Part shown: positions 1-5,252 of the stretch, one piece after another
Position numbering within the stretch: the stretch's first letter is position 1
Layout: every line of letters begins with the position of its first letter
Assembly: GCA_021736615.1 (NCBI GenBank)
Contig: JAIPFN010000200.1
Location: 1-10,874 of the forward strand
Source: Phycisphaerae bacterium
GTDB taxonomy: Bacteria > Planctomycetota > Phycisphaerae > Sedimentisphaerales > Anaerohalosphaeraceae
DNA length: 10,874 nt
Reading direction: 5' to 3'
Notes under the pieces: model-generated
What the model saw: the letters and a program-made list of their open reading frames with translations, nothing else
Databases searched by the model: none
Told to the model about the DNA's origin: nothing
Translations under genes and position numbers: made by a program

Positions 1-44
1 AAGTGTTTCCTTTTTAATCACATATTTTTCGGTTTTTTTGGCAT

Positions 45-63
45 CCAGCATTATTTTTGCTGG
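45..63 (+). terminator. Hairpin upstream of rplS, possible end of an off-window gene
   Basis: CCAGCA (45-50) pairs perfectly with TGCTGG (58-63) around a 7-nt T-rich loop. The following bases are T-rich but not a clean T-run. It could terminate a transcript entering from the left, which would leave rplS to its own promoter. Weak call. Confidence 0.25.
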
Positions 64-80
64 AATTTTGCAAAAAAAGC

Positions 81-108
81 TTGTTTTTCCGTTGGAAGTC
101 CTTATACT
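81..108 (+). promoter_or_regulatory. Putative sigma70-type promoter of rplS
   Basis: TTGTTT (81-86), a 16-nt spacer and TATACT (103-108) form a fair -35/-10 pair, with a start expected near 115 and a leader of about 78 nt. The leader carries an imperfect hairpin at 128-145 (GG-A-CCG, 6-nt loop, CGG-G-CC) that could be a ribosomal-protein leader structure; I cannot match it to a known leader family. Confidence 0.4.
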
Positions 109-192
109 TCGTGATTCTTTATTTTGCGGACCGCTTGTACGGGCCTCAAAAGTAATATTATTTAAAAAACCAGGTTAACGGGAGATAAAATT

Positions 193-561
193 GTGAAAAC
201 GCAATTGCTGGATTCAGTAGAGAATAAGAGCCTTAAAGAGAAGATTCCTTACTTCGAGGTAGGCGATACCGTAGAGGTAAACTGCCGGATCATGGAAGGT
301 GAAAAAACACGTATTCAGATATTCACCGGGACCGTAATCGGCCGTAAGGGCCGTGGAATCAACGAATCGTTCACCGTTCGCCGCGTTGTCGGCAGCGAAG
401 GCGTTGAGAGTATCTTCCCGATGCATTCACCTAACGTAGTTGATGTTGTTCCTATCAGAAGCGGCAAGACAAGACGTGCAAAGCTCTACTTCCTTCGCGA
501 CCGCGTAGGTAAAGCCGTCAAACTTCCGCACAGGCACAGCACACACACCATAGTAAAATAA
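193..561 (+). CDS. rplS: 50S ribosomal protein L19
   Basis: Structural protein of the large ribosomal subunit, located at the 30S-50S interface. The 122 residues match the L19 family, with a GDTVEV segment at 24-29, FPMHSP at 75-80 and RRAKLYFLR at 94-102. Family members are about 115 residues; the short His-containing tail from about 112 is extra. The start is GTG at 193, chosen because GGGAG at 180-184 lies 8 nt upstream. In many bacteria rplS follows rpsP-rimM-trmD. Here the 192 bases upstream contain no coding sequence, so it is separated from any such genes and probably has its own promoter. A strong terminator follows at 587, then yraN, a common rplS neighbour. Identity is very secure. 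Confidence 0.97.
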   Translation: MKTQLLDSVENKSLKEKIPYFEVGDTVEVNCRIMEGEKTRIQIFTGTVIGRKGRGINESFTVRRVVGSEGVESIFPMHSPNVVDVVPIRSGKTRRAKLYFLRDRVGKAVKLPHRHSTHTIVK

Positions 562-566
562 CTATG

Positions 567-584
567 AATTACTAATTACTAATT
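567..584. repeat. Heptamer tandem repeat (AATTACT, about 2.6 copies)
   Basis: AATTACT at 567-573 and again at 574-580, then a partial third copy, right after the rplS stop and before its terminator. Two other spacers in this window carry 7-bp-period repeats of different sequence (1162-1194 and 3661-3688). Confidence 0.6.
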
Positions 585-586
585 CA

Positions 587-618
587 GGCCTCGACCACCC
601 GGTCGAGGCCATTTTATT
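587..618 (+). terminator. Intrinsic terminator after rplS
   Basis: A perfect 10-bp stem (587-596 with 601-610) beginning GGCCTCGACC, with a 4-nt ACCC loop, is followed by a T-rich ATTTTATTT tail. It ends only about 26 nt before the yraN start, so yraN would depend on readthrough or on an unrecognised promoter. Confidence 0.8.
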
Positions 619-643
619 TACACCAGTTCCGGGGAGTTTGGAC

Positions 644-1051
644 TTGTTATGGGTGCCGGGATTTCGAAAAAAACTCTTATCCGACCGTAGTAAACTCGGT
701 AGGTGGGGGGAGAGTCGCTGCGAAAAATTCCTGAAAAAACAAGGGTATAGATTACTTGCGCGCAATTTCAGCTGTAAATACGGCGAGATCGATCTTATTT
801 TCATGGATACCGCCGATTCGGCGTCCGGACTGGTTTTTGTCGAGGTAAAGACCAGGAGAAACGAGAGACTCCGCAAAGCCCAGGAGGCAGTCGGATGGCA
901 TAAGCGAAGGAGGATCGGCTATACCGCAAAACATTTCATCCGGCAATACCAGATCAAAGACAAACCGATGCGTTTTGATGTCGTCGCGATTATTCTCGGC
1001 GATAAGGGCACCCCGCAGGTCCGCCATTACAAAAATGCGTTCGTCCCTTAA
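644..1051 (+). CDS. yraN: UPF0102 family YraN-like putative endonuclease
   Basis: A small protein of the UPF0102/YraN family, which has a Holliday-resolvase-like PD-(D/E)XK nuclease fold. Its exact cellular role is not settled. Numbered from the start used here it has 135 residues: GRWGE at 19-23, GEID at 47-50 and FVEVKTR at 65-71, so the likely catalytic set is E48, D50, E67 and K69. No ATG fits. TTG at 644 is chosen because GGGGAG at 631-636 is 7 nt upstream; TTG at 638 would sit almost on that site and GTG at 653 is too far from it. The gene follows rplS, as in many genomes (rplS-rnhB-yraN order), but rnhB is absent between them. A terminator stem overlaps its stop codon. Family assignment is firm, start codon less so. 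Confidence 0.88.
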   Translation: MLWVPGFRKKLLSDRSKLGRWGESRCEKFLKKQGYRLLARNFSCKYGEIDLIFMDTADSASGLVFVEVKTRRNERLRKAQEAVGWHKRRRIGYTAKHFIRQYQIKDKPMRFDVVAIILGDKGTPQVRHYKNAFVP

Positions 1052-1064
1052 ACGAACATTTTTT
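1039..1064 (+). terminator. Intrinsic terminator overlapping the yraN stop codon
   Basis: GTTCGT (1039-1044) pairs with ACGAAC (1052-1057) around a 7-nt loop that contains the TAA stop (1049-1051), followed by ATTTTTT. The left arm lies inside the last codons of yraN, so a ribosome finishing the gene would cover it. Confidence 0.6.
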
Positions 1065-1077
1065 CCGGGAGACGCAT

Positions 1078-1106
1078 TTGCCTTATTAATCAACATGGTA
1101 TATATT
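1078..1106 (+). promoter_or_regulatory. Putative tatD promoter
   Basis: TTGCCT (1078-1083), a 17-nt spacer and TATATT (1101-1106) form a fair sigma70-like promoter, giving a start near 1113 and a leader of about 125 nt. The leader holds a GCAA-loop hairpin, a heptamer repeat and the shared leader element. Confidence 0.4.
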
Positions 1107-1140
1107 AACCACCTTAGAGTTTATTGAAATAAAATAGTCT

Positions 1141-1154
1141 CGGCCGCAAGGCCG
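1141..1154 (+). other. GNRA-type hairpin in the tatD leader
   Basis: CGGCC, loop GCAA, GGCCG: a perfect 5-bp stem closed by a GNRA tetraloop, a very stable RNA hairpin. No T-run follows, so it is not a classic terminator. A degraded relative, GCCGCAA followed by GGCCGAATC, occurs just after the zinc-ribbon gene stop (3636-3657). Confidence 0.5.
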
Positions 1155-1161
1155 AATCAAT

Positions 1162-1194
1162 CATTATACATTATACAATATACATTATTCATTT
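1162..1194. repeat. Heptamer tandem repeat in the tatD leader (CATTATA type)
   Basis: Five consecutive units in a 7-bp register: CATTATA, CATTATA, CAATATA, CATTATT and CATTT. The run ends exactly where the shared leader hairpin begins (1195). Confidence 0.65.
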
Positions 1195-1224
1195 CAAACT
1201 AGCCGTTTAGGTCAGTTTGAGTAA
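1184..1224 (+). promoter_or_regulatory. Shared 5' leader element, copy 1 (before tatD)
   Basis: About 35 of 41 positions match 3265-3304, upstream of an unrelated gene. The core is a hairpin: CAAACT (1195-1200), unpaired A, GCC (1202-1204), loop 1205-1209, GGT (1210-1212), unpaired C, AGTTTG (1214-1219). It ends 19 nt before the ATG. Where copy 2 has A, this copy has G, which still pairs with U as a wobble. Site of action (RNA or DNA) is unknown. Confidence 0.55.
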
Positions 1225-1238
1225 CTTTTGGAACAAAC

Positions 1239-2012
1239 ATGAAGCTTATAGATACTCATTGCCATTTAACATTTGATGATCTTAAAGATGATATTGAAGG
1301 CGTTGTCGCCCGTTCTATCGAGGCCGGGGTTTGCTCGTGGGTTACCGTCGGCACTGAACCGGGCGAGCTTGAAGGCGTTGTCGCCCTTACTGAGAGATTT
1401 GAAAATATGTACGCAGCTCTCGGCTACCATCCGCATGACGCAAAGTCGGTCACCGATGATGACATGCGAAATCTCCGTAAACTTTGCGCCCATGAAAAGG
1501 TCGTCGCCGTCGGCGAAACCGGTCTGGATTTCTTTTATGACCACTCGCCGAGGCAGATGCAGAAGGATATTTTCCGCGCTCATCTGAATATCGCCGAAGA
1601 ATTGAATCTGCCCGTGATCGTCCATACCCGAAACGCCTTCGACGAAACCATGGAAATCCTGGGCGAATACAAGGGCAGGCTCAAAGACGTAGTGATACAC
1701 TGTTTCAGCGGCACGGAAGAGCAGACCAAGCTTGTTCTCGACATGGGCTGCCACGTATCATTTACCGGCATAGTAACCTTCAAGAAAGCAGAAGAAACCC
1801 GCCAGGCCGCAAAGATGGTCCCCCTCGACCGCCTGATGCTAGAGACCGACTGCCCCTTCATATCCCCCGCACCGGTGAGAAACCAACGCCCCTGCCAGCC
1901 GGCCCTGATGGTACACACAGCAAAGAAAATCGCTGAGGTAAAAGGGCTAAGTCTGGAAGACTTCGCAGAAAAGGTAACAGAGACCAGTAAGAAGTTTTTC
2001 GGATTGCCGTAG
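1239..2012 (+). CDS. tatD: TatD family metal-dependent hydrolase/DNase
   Basis: A cytoplasmic TIM-barrel metallohydrolase of the TatD/YcfH family; characterised members are Mg-dependent 3'-5' exonucleases or deoxyribonucleases. The 257 residues are the usual length. Metal ligands are all visible: H7 and H9 in the opening DTHCH, E93 in GETGLDF, H129 in VIVHTR, H154 in IHCFSG and D204 in ETDCP. ATG at 1239 is the only sensible start because DTHCH must lie near the N-terminus; its ribosome site is weak (TTGGA, 1228-1232). The gene stands alone on + between the yraN terminator and convergent prmC, with its own long structured leader. The symbol is used at family level, since TatD, YcfH and YjjV paralogues cannot be separated by eye. 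Confidence 0.94.
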   Translation: MKLIDTHCHLTFDDLKDDIEGVVARSIEAGVCSWVTVGTEPGELEGVVALTERFENMYAALGYHPHDAKSVTDDDMRNLRKLCAHEKVVAVGETGLDFFYDHSPRQMQKDIFRAHLNIAEELNLPVIVHTRNAFDETMEILGEYKGRLKDVVIHCFSGTEEQTKLVLDMGCHVSFTGIVTFKKAEETRQAAKMVPLDRLMLETDCPFISPAPVRNQRPCQPALMVHTAKKIAEVKGLSLEDFAEKVTETSKKFFGLP

Positions 2013-2026
2013 AAAAAAGGTAGTAA

Positions 2027-2053
2027 TGCACCTGTAAGGTCCCGTGCGTTTTT
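2027..2053 (+). terminator. Possible intrinsic terminator after tatD
   Basis: GCAC (2028-2031) can pair with GTGC (2044-2047), followed by G and five Ts. An alternative small hairpin, ACCT-GTA-AGGT, lies inside it. The stem is short, so confidence is modest. Confidence 0.4.
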
Positions 2054-2087
2054 AAGTGAAAATCGCGAATTTTATTTATGGAGCGAT

Positions 2088-2153
2088 TCCTTATTACAAG
2101 ATAAGCCGTTATCGTGTAATAAGGATTAGGCTTATTACAAGTAATGGAATAAG
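2088..2153. repeat. Long palindrome plus satellite hairpin between convergent tatD and prmC
   Basis: 2088-2098 pairs with 2115-2125 (11 bp, containing CCTTATTACA and TGTAATAAGG). After one A/G mismatch the stem continues with GATAA (2100-2104) and TTATC (2109-2113) around a GCCG loop. A second hairpin (2131-2136 with 2148-2153) reuses the left arm: TTATTACAAG occurs at both 2091 and 2132. It lies downstream of both genes but has no T-run, so it is either a transcript-end stabiliser or a small repeat element. Confidence 0.6.
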
Positions 2154-2169
2154 GGTTATAATTGTGGGC

Positions 2170-3039
2170 TTACTTAATCGCCGTAACTATCCTGTCATTT
2201 CCGTGCGGGTCTTTTTCTACGGATATTTTTTTGAAGCAGTTTGCCCTTTCCAGTAGTTCGGTGACGCTGGCGGCCTGCTTGTATCCTATTTCGACCATTA
2301 TCGCGCCGTTTTCTTTCAGGTGGTCGTTTGCCTGTGCGATTATTCTTTTGTATACGTCGAGACCTTCAACGCCTGCATGCAGGGCCTTGTGCGGTTCGTA
2401 GTCTTTTACGTTTTTTCCGAGGCCGGCCATCTCGGCTGTGGAGATGTAGGGCGGGTTGGAGATTATCAGGTCGAACTTTGTCTGGTCGAGTCCTTCTATG
2501 ATCGGGTCGAACAGATCGCCGCACAGCAGGTGCACCTTATCGGTCAATCCATGTTTCTCGACGTTTTCGGCAGCGACCGAAAGTGCCGCGTCGCAGATGT
2601 CAGTGGCAATTATCTTTATGTCGTCAACCCCTTTAGCGACAGCCGTCGCGATGCAGCCCGAGCCCGTGCACAGGTCGCATACATAACGAGGCCCGCGGCG
2701 TTTCCGCAAAAACTCTATCGCTCTTTCGACCAGCAGTTCCGTTTCCGGACGCGGGATAAGGCAATTTTTGTTTACCTTGATCTCGAGCGAATAAAACTCC
2801 TTACGGCCGACGAGATAGGCAATAGGTTCGCTTGCAGCGGCACGTTTGATCAGCTGATGGAGTTTGTCGAGGGTCGGTTTTTCGACGGCGCGATTGAAAT
2901 GCATGTAGAGCTCGATGCGTTTAAGGTCGAGCGCATACGAAAGGATCATCTCGGCACTTAGCCGAGGCTCATCTATCTCATTTTTCGTGAAATAGTCTGT
3001 CATCCAGTTCAAAAGTTTTTGTATTGACCATGTCTCCAT
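2170..3039 (-). CDS. prmC: Peptide chain release factor N5-glutamine methyltransferase
   Basis: PrmC/HemK methylates the glutamine of the GGQ motif in release factors RF1 and RF2, using S-adenosylmethionine, in the cytoplasm. The 289 residues are full length. An N-terminal helical domain (about 1-75) binds the release factor. The Rossmann-like methyltransferase domain has IPRPETE at 95-101, the SAM loop DLCTGSGCIA at 122-131, the acidic D147 in ATDICD and the catalytic NPPY at 195-198. In many bacteria prmC follows prfA; here it stands alone, convergent with tatD. There is no ribosome binding site before the ATG, and a near-consensus promoter ends 6 nt upstream of it, which suggests a leaderless mRNA. 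Identity is very secure. Confidence 0.95.
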   Translation of the reverse strand: METWSIQKLLNWMTDYFTKNEIDEPRLSAEMILSYALDLKRIELYMHFNRAVEKPTLDKLHQLIKRAAASEPIAYLVGRKEFYSLEIKVNKNCLIPRPETELLVERAIEFLRKRRGPRYVCDLCTGSGCIATAVAKGVDDIKIIATDICDAALSVAAENVEKHGLTDKVHLLCGDLFDPIIEGLDQTKFDLIISNPPYISTAEMAGLGKNVKDYEPHKALHAGVEGLDVYKRIIAQANDHLKENGAIMVEIGYKQAASVTELLERANCFKKISVEKDPHGNDRIVTAIK

Positions 3040-3045
3040 GGCCGG

Positions 3046-3074
3046 ATTATAGACTATCGCGATTTAATTGTAAA
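3046..3074 (-). promoter_or_regulatory. prmC promoter, predicted to give a leaderless mRNA
   Basis: On the minus strand TTTACA (3074-3069), a 17-nt spacer and TATAAT (3051-3046) match the consensus at 11 of 12 positions. Six bases separate the -10 box from the ATG at 3039, so the expected +1 falls on or next to the A of the start codon. Confidence 0.7.
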
Positions 3075-3180
3075 CAACGTATATATTTCGCGGCAAAAAA
3101 AGTGGGTCGAGCACCGCTAAACCTCCTATCTTCCGGAAAAGATACCCGGTTTCTTTTAATTTTCTGCTAAATCTCTCTGC

Positions 3181-3208
3181 TTGCGTTAATGCAGAACATT
3201 GCTATAAT
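3181..3208 (+). promoter_or_regulatory. Promoter of the zinc-ribbon gene
   Basis: TTGCGT (3181-3186), a 16-nt spacer and a perfect TATAAT (3203-3208) preceded by TGC, an extended -10. The start is expected near 3215, giving a leader of about 98 nt with two hairpins (3243-3261 and 3276-3299). Confidence 0.6.
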
Positions 3209-3242
3209 CCGAATTATACAATACATTATAAAATATGGAACA

Positions 3243-3261
3243 TCCCGACTTTTCGTTGGGA
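3243..3261 (+). other. TCCCGAC-type hairpin in the zinc-ribbon leader
   Basis: TCCCGAC (3243-3249), 5-nt loop, GTTGGGA (3255-3261), with one G-T wobble. A perfect version of the same stem with a different loop lies at 9315-9333, so it may belong to a dispersed hairpin family. Confidence 0.45.
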
Positions 3262-3264
3262 AGC

Positions 3265-3304
3265 ATCATTCATTCCAAACTAACCCATAGGTCAGTTTGA
3301 GTAA
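3265..3304 (+). promoter_or_regulatory. Shared 5' leader element, copy 2 (before the zinc-ribbon gene)
   Basis: Hairpin CAAACT (3276-3281), A, ACC (3283-3285), loop CATA, GGT (3290-3292), C, AGTTTG (3294-3299). The flank GAGTAA is identical to copy 1 at 1184-1224. The stem ends just before the AAGGAAAG ribosome site (3303-3310), so folding could influence translation initiation. Confidence 0.55.
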
Positions 3305-3312
3305 GGAAAGCT

Positions 3313-3636
3313 ATGAAGAAATGCCCCTTTTGTGCCGAGGAAATCCAGGAAGAAGCGATAAAGTGCCGCCATTGCGGAGAGTTCCTCGATGGCTCTAATA
3401 AACCAAAGCCCAAGACAAAATGGTATTATACAAACTCGGCTATCGTCATCGGCTTGATAACCCTGGGCCCGCTTGCCTTACCTTTGGTCTGGAAAAGCCC
3501 AAATTATAAACTGGCCACCAAGGCCATTATCACGATTGGCGTTATCATCGGAACTATATTGCTTTGCTATCTTATGGGAAAAATGTATCAAGTGTTATTA
3601 GATCAGATAAGAACCCTGGGCATGCAAGTAGAATAG
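3313..3636 (+). CDS. Small zinc-ribbon membrane protein, function unknown
   Basis: A 107-residue protein. The N-terminus is a zinc ribbon with two CxxC knuckles (C4/C7 and C18/C21), of the CPFC...CRHCGE type found at the front of many bacterial membrane proteins. A Lys/Pro-rich linker (about 30-36) leads to two hydrophobic segments, about 42-60 and 68-90, that are probably membrane helices. The zinc ribbon would face the cytoplasm if the usual positive-inside rule applies. ATG at 3313 has a good AAGGAAAG site. It has its own promoter, with an extended -10, and faces the convergent GLUG gene. Zinc ribbons of this kind bind protein or nucleic acid partners, but no specific role can be stated. 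The coding call is solid; function is open. Confidence 0.85.
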   Translation: MKKCPFCAEEIQEEAIKCRHCGEFLDGSNKPKPKTKWYYTNSAIVIGLITLGPLALPLVWKSPNYKLATKAIITIGVIIGTILLCYLMGKMYQVLLDQIRTLGMQVE

Positions 3637-3660
3637 CCGCAAACGACAGGCCGAATCTTT

Positions 3661-3701
3661 CCCTAAAACCTAACCCCTAAAACCTAATTCACGGTAGGTT
3701 T
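3661..3701. repeat. CCCTAAA/ACCTAA heptamer repeat and hairpin between convergent genes
   Basis: A 13-bp repeat (CCCTAAAACCTAA) at 3661 and 3675 reads as alternating heptamers, CCCTAAA and ACCTAAC/T. Its last unit, AAACCTA (3680-3686), pairs with TAGGTTT (3695-3701), 3 nt from the stop of the GLUG gene. The hairpin could serve as a bidirectional transcript end. Confidence 0.5.
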
Positions 3702-3704
3702 GAA

Positions 3705-5069
3705 TTAATACGGTATACAGGCACCGTTAGTCGGATCGTCAATGCAGTTGATCAGCCAGTTTCCGGCTATGACCGCCAGGTCCGCCAGGTCAATTACACA
3801 GTCCTGGTTCAGGTCGCCGGCAAGAATATACATACAGGGTTTCTGCCAGTAAAGTTTGGGATAGCTGTCCGGATCCATCAGCCAGTCTTCCATGTCGCCG
3901 TCGTTTATGTCAAAATCCCAGCCGGCAATGAGAAATGTACTAATGTCTTGCATCTGTGCGGTAGTTTTGCCGATCGCCCCGAAGTTGTTATCTCCGGATA
4001 CGCCAAGAACGCAAGTTTCAACATCCCAGAAACTGTCGCTGACACTGCCGCTGTAAAACTTGCCCACCAGCCCGCCAACATAATCGTTGCCGATAATCTT
4101 GCCGGTCGCATAGCAATGGGTGATGCTGCCATTATAAAGATAGCCTATAAGCCCGCTGACAGCATACCTGCCGTCAACCGCCCCTGTCGAATAACTGCAG
4201 CTGACGTCACCATTATTATTGCCCACCAGTCCGCCGATATTAGCGTCACCGATGACCTTTCCGGACGAATAGCTGCTTGTGATACTGCCGTTTAAATTAT
4301 AGCCCACCAGTCCGCCGATAGAATCATCATCACCGTTAGCTGCACCGGTCGAATAACACCTGGTGATCGTGCCAATATTATGGCCAACCAATCCGCCGAC
4401 AAAATCGTCGCCATTGGCGATTGCGGTTGAATGACTCTTGTTGATTTGACCTGCATTTTGTCCGGCTAACCCGCCGATTTGAAAGTTGCCGCTAACCATT
4501 CCCGCTGAATGGCAACTCGTGATGCTGCCGGAATTATTATAGCCAGCCAACCCGCCGATATAATCGTCTCCGCTGACTGTCCCGGACGAATAACAGTTCA
4601 TGATACTGCCATCATTCAGGCCTGCAAGCCCCCCGGCATAATTGCCGGTACCGGTGATGGAAACGTTTTCCAATCCTAGATTTTTGACTTCCGCACCTGT
4701 GCCTAGTTTTCCGAAAAGGCTGCTGTAATATGCTTCGCTGACAGTCAGGTTACTGATGACATGTCCGTTGCCGTCGAAACTGCCCGAAAATTCTGTTCCG
4801 TCGAATGAGGAATCGGTGTCCGTGTCACCGGCGATAGGGGCCTGGGAATATGTCCCGGCCGAACCCAGATCGATGTCACTTTCAAGCCGGGTATAACCGC
4901 TCCAGTAGCCGGAATTTGAGCAAAAAGCCTGAAAATCGGCAAGGCTGCTGATCACCCACGGGTTTTCGGCGGTTCCATTTTGCCCCAAGTCGCCAAGATT
5001 TGCGCCCTCGGCAAAACCTGACGTTCCGGCTAACACAATCGCTATGACTAAAGCTACAGCACTTTTCAT
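3705..5069 (-). CDS. Secreted GLUG-repeat protein with C-terminal dockerin-like module
   Basis: A 454-residue exported protein of unknown function. A Sec signal peptide occupies about 1-23. After an N-terminal region containing SFDGNGHVISNLTV (97-110) come GLUG-motif repeats from about 143 to 350: at least seven units of roughly 25-28 residues, each pairing a GSI..CYS.G strand with a GGLVG-type turn, as expected of a beta-helix or solenoid. The C-terminus (419-430) has a calcium-loop pattern, D419, N421, D423, D427 and D430, followed by LAVIAGNWL. This is one half of a type I dockerin, as is common at the ends of secreted planctomycete proteins. The start has AGGGAG 5-6 nt upstream. It lies downstream of the sulfatase on the same strand but has its own promoter. 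Probably a surface or matrix protein. Confidence 0.88.
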   Translation of the reverse strand: MKSAVALVIAIVLAGTSGFAEGANLGDLGQNGTAENPWVISSLADFQAFCSNSGYWSGYTRLESDIDLGSAGTYSQAPIAGDTDTDSSFDGTEFSGSFDGNGHVISNLTVSEAYYSSLFGKLGTGAEVKNLGLENVSITGTGNYAGGLAGLNDGSIMNCYSSGTVSGDDYIGGLAGYNNSGSITSCHSAGMVSGNFQIGGLAGQNAGQINKSHSTAIANGDDFVGGLVGHNIGTITRCYSTGAANGDDDSIGGLVGYNLNGSITSSYSSGKVIGDANIGGLVGNNNGDVSCSYSTGAVDGRYAVSGLIGYLYNGSITHCYATGKIIGNDYVGGLVGKFYSGSVSDSFWDVETCVLGVSGDNNFGAIGKTTAQMQDISTFLIAGWDFDINDGDMEDWLMDPDSYPKLYWQKPCMYILAGDLNQDCVIDLADLAVIAGNWLINCIDDPTNGACIPY

Positions 5070-5104
5070 TGTATCTCCCTAACCTAAAGACGTTAAACAC
5101 GAAA

Positions 5105-5115
5105 TGTAGACTACA
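5105..5115. promoter_or_regulatory. Palindrome at the GLUG-gene start site, operator candidate
   Basis: TGTAGACTACA is a perfect 5+1+5 palindrome directly downstream of the -10 box, covering the expected +1 (about 5109). A repressor bound here would block initiation. It is short and could be chance. Confidence 0.35.
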
Positions 5116-5144
5116 ATGATACTATACCCGGCAAGGCAAGTCAA
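5116..5144 (-). promoter_or_regulatory. Promoter of the GLUG/dockerin gene
   Basis: On the minus strand TTGACT (5144-5139), a 17-nt spacer and TATCAT (5121-5116) match the consensus at 10 of 12 positions. The leader is about 40 nt and ends in AGGGAG before the ATG. Confidence 0.65.
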
Positions 5145-5180
5145 GGGAAAAGCCGGAAACAGTCCGATAAAAGCTAGTAT

Positions 5181-5221
5181 GCGGCAAGGAAGACCGCAAG
5201 AAACGGAACCGGGTACCGTTT
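5181..5221 (-). terminator. Tandem hairpins after the sulfatase gene, possible terminator
   Basis: AAACGG (5201-5206) pairs with CCGTTT (5216-5221). Read on the minus strand, this is followed by a second small stem, GCGG/CCGC (5181-5184 with 5193-5196). The minus-strand T-run is short. The first stem is followed by five Ts on the plus strand, where no gene precedes it. A 13-bp palindrome (5241-5253) also overlaps the sulfatase stop. Confidence 0.35.
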
Positions 5222-5252
5222 TTGGGGGTTTAGGCAGTTTATCGCAGTGCGA

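Noticed and set aside
2320..2961. 213-codon plus-strand frame
   Set aside because: It lies opposite prmC, whose motifs are complete; a mirror frame of the real gene.
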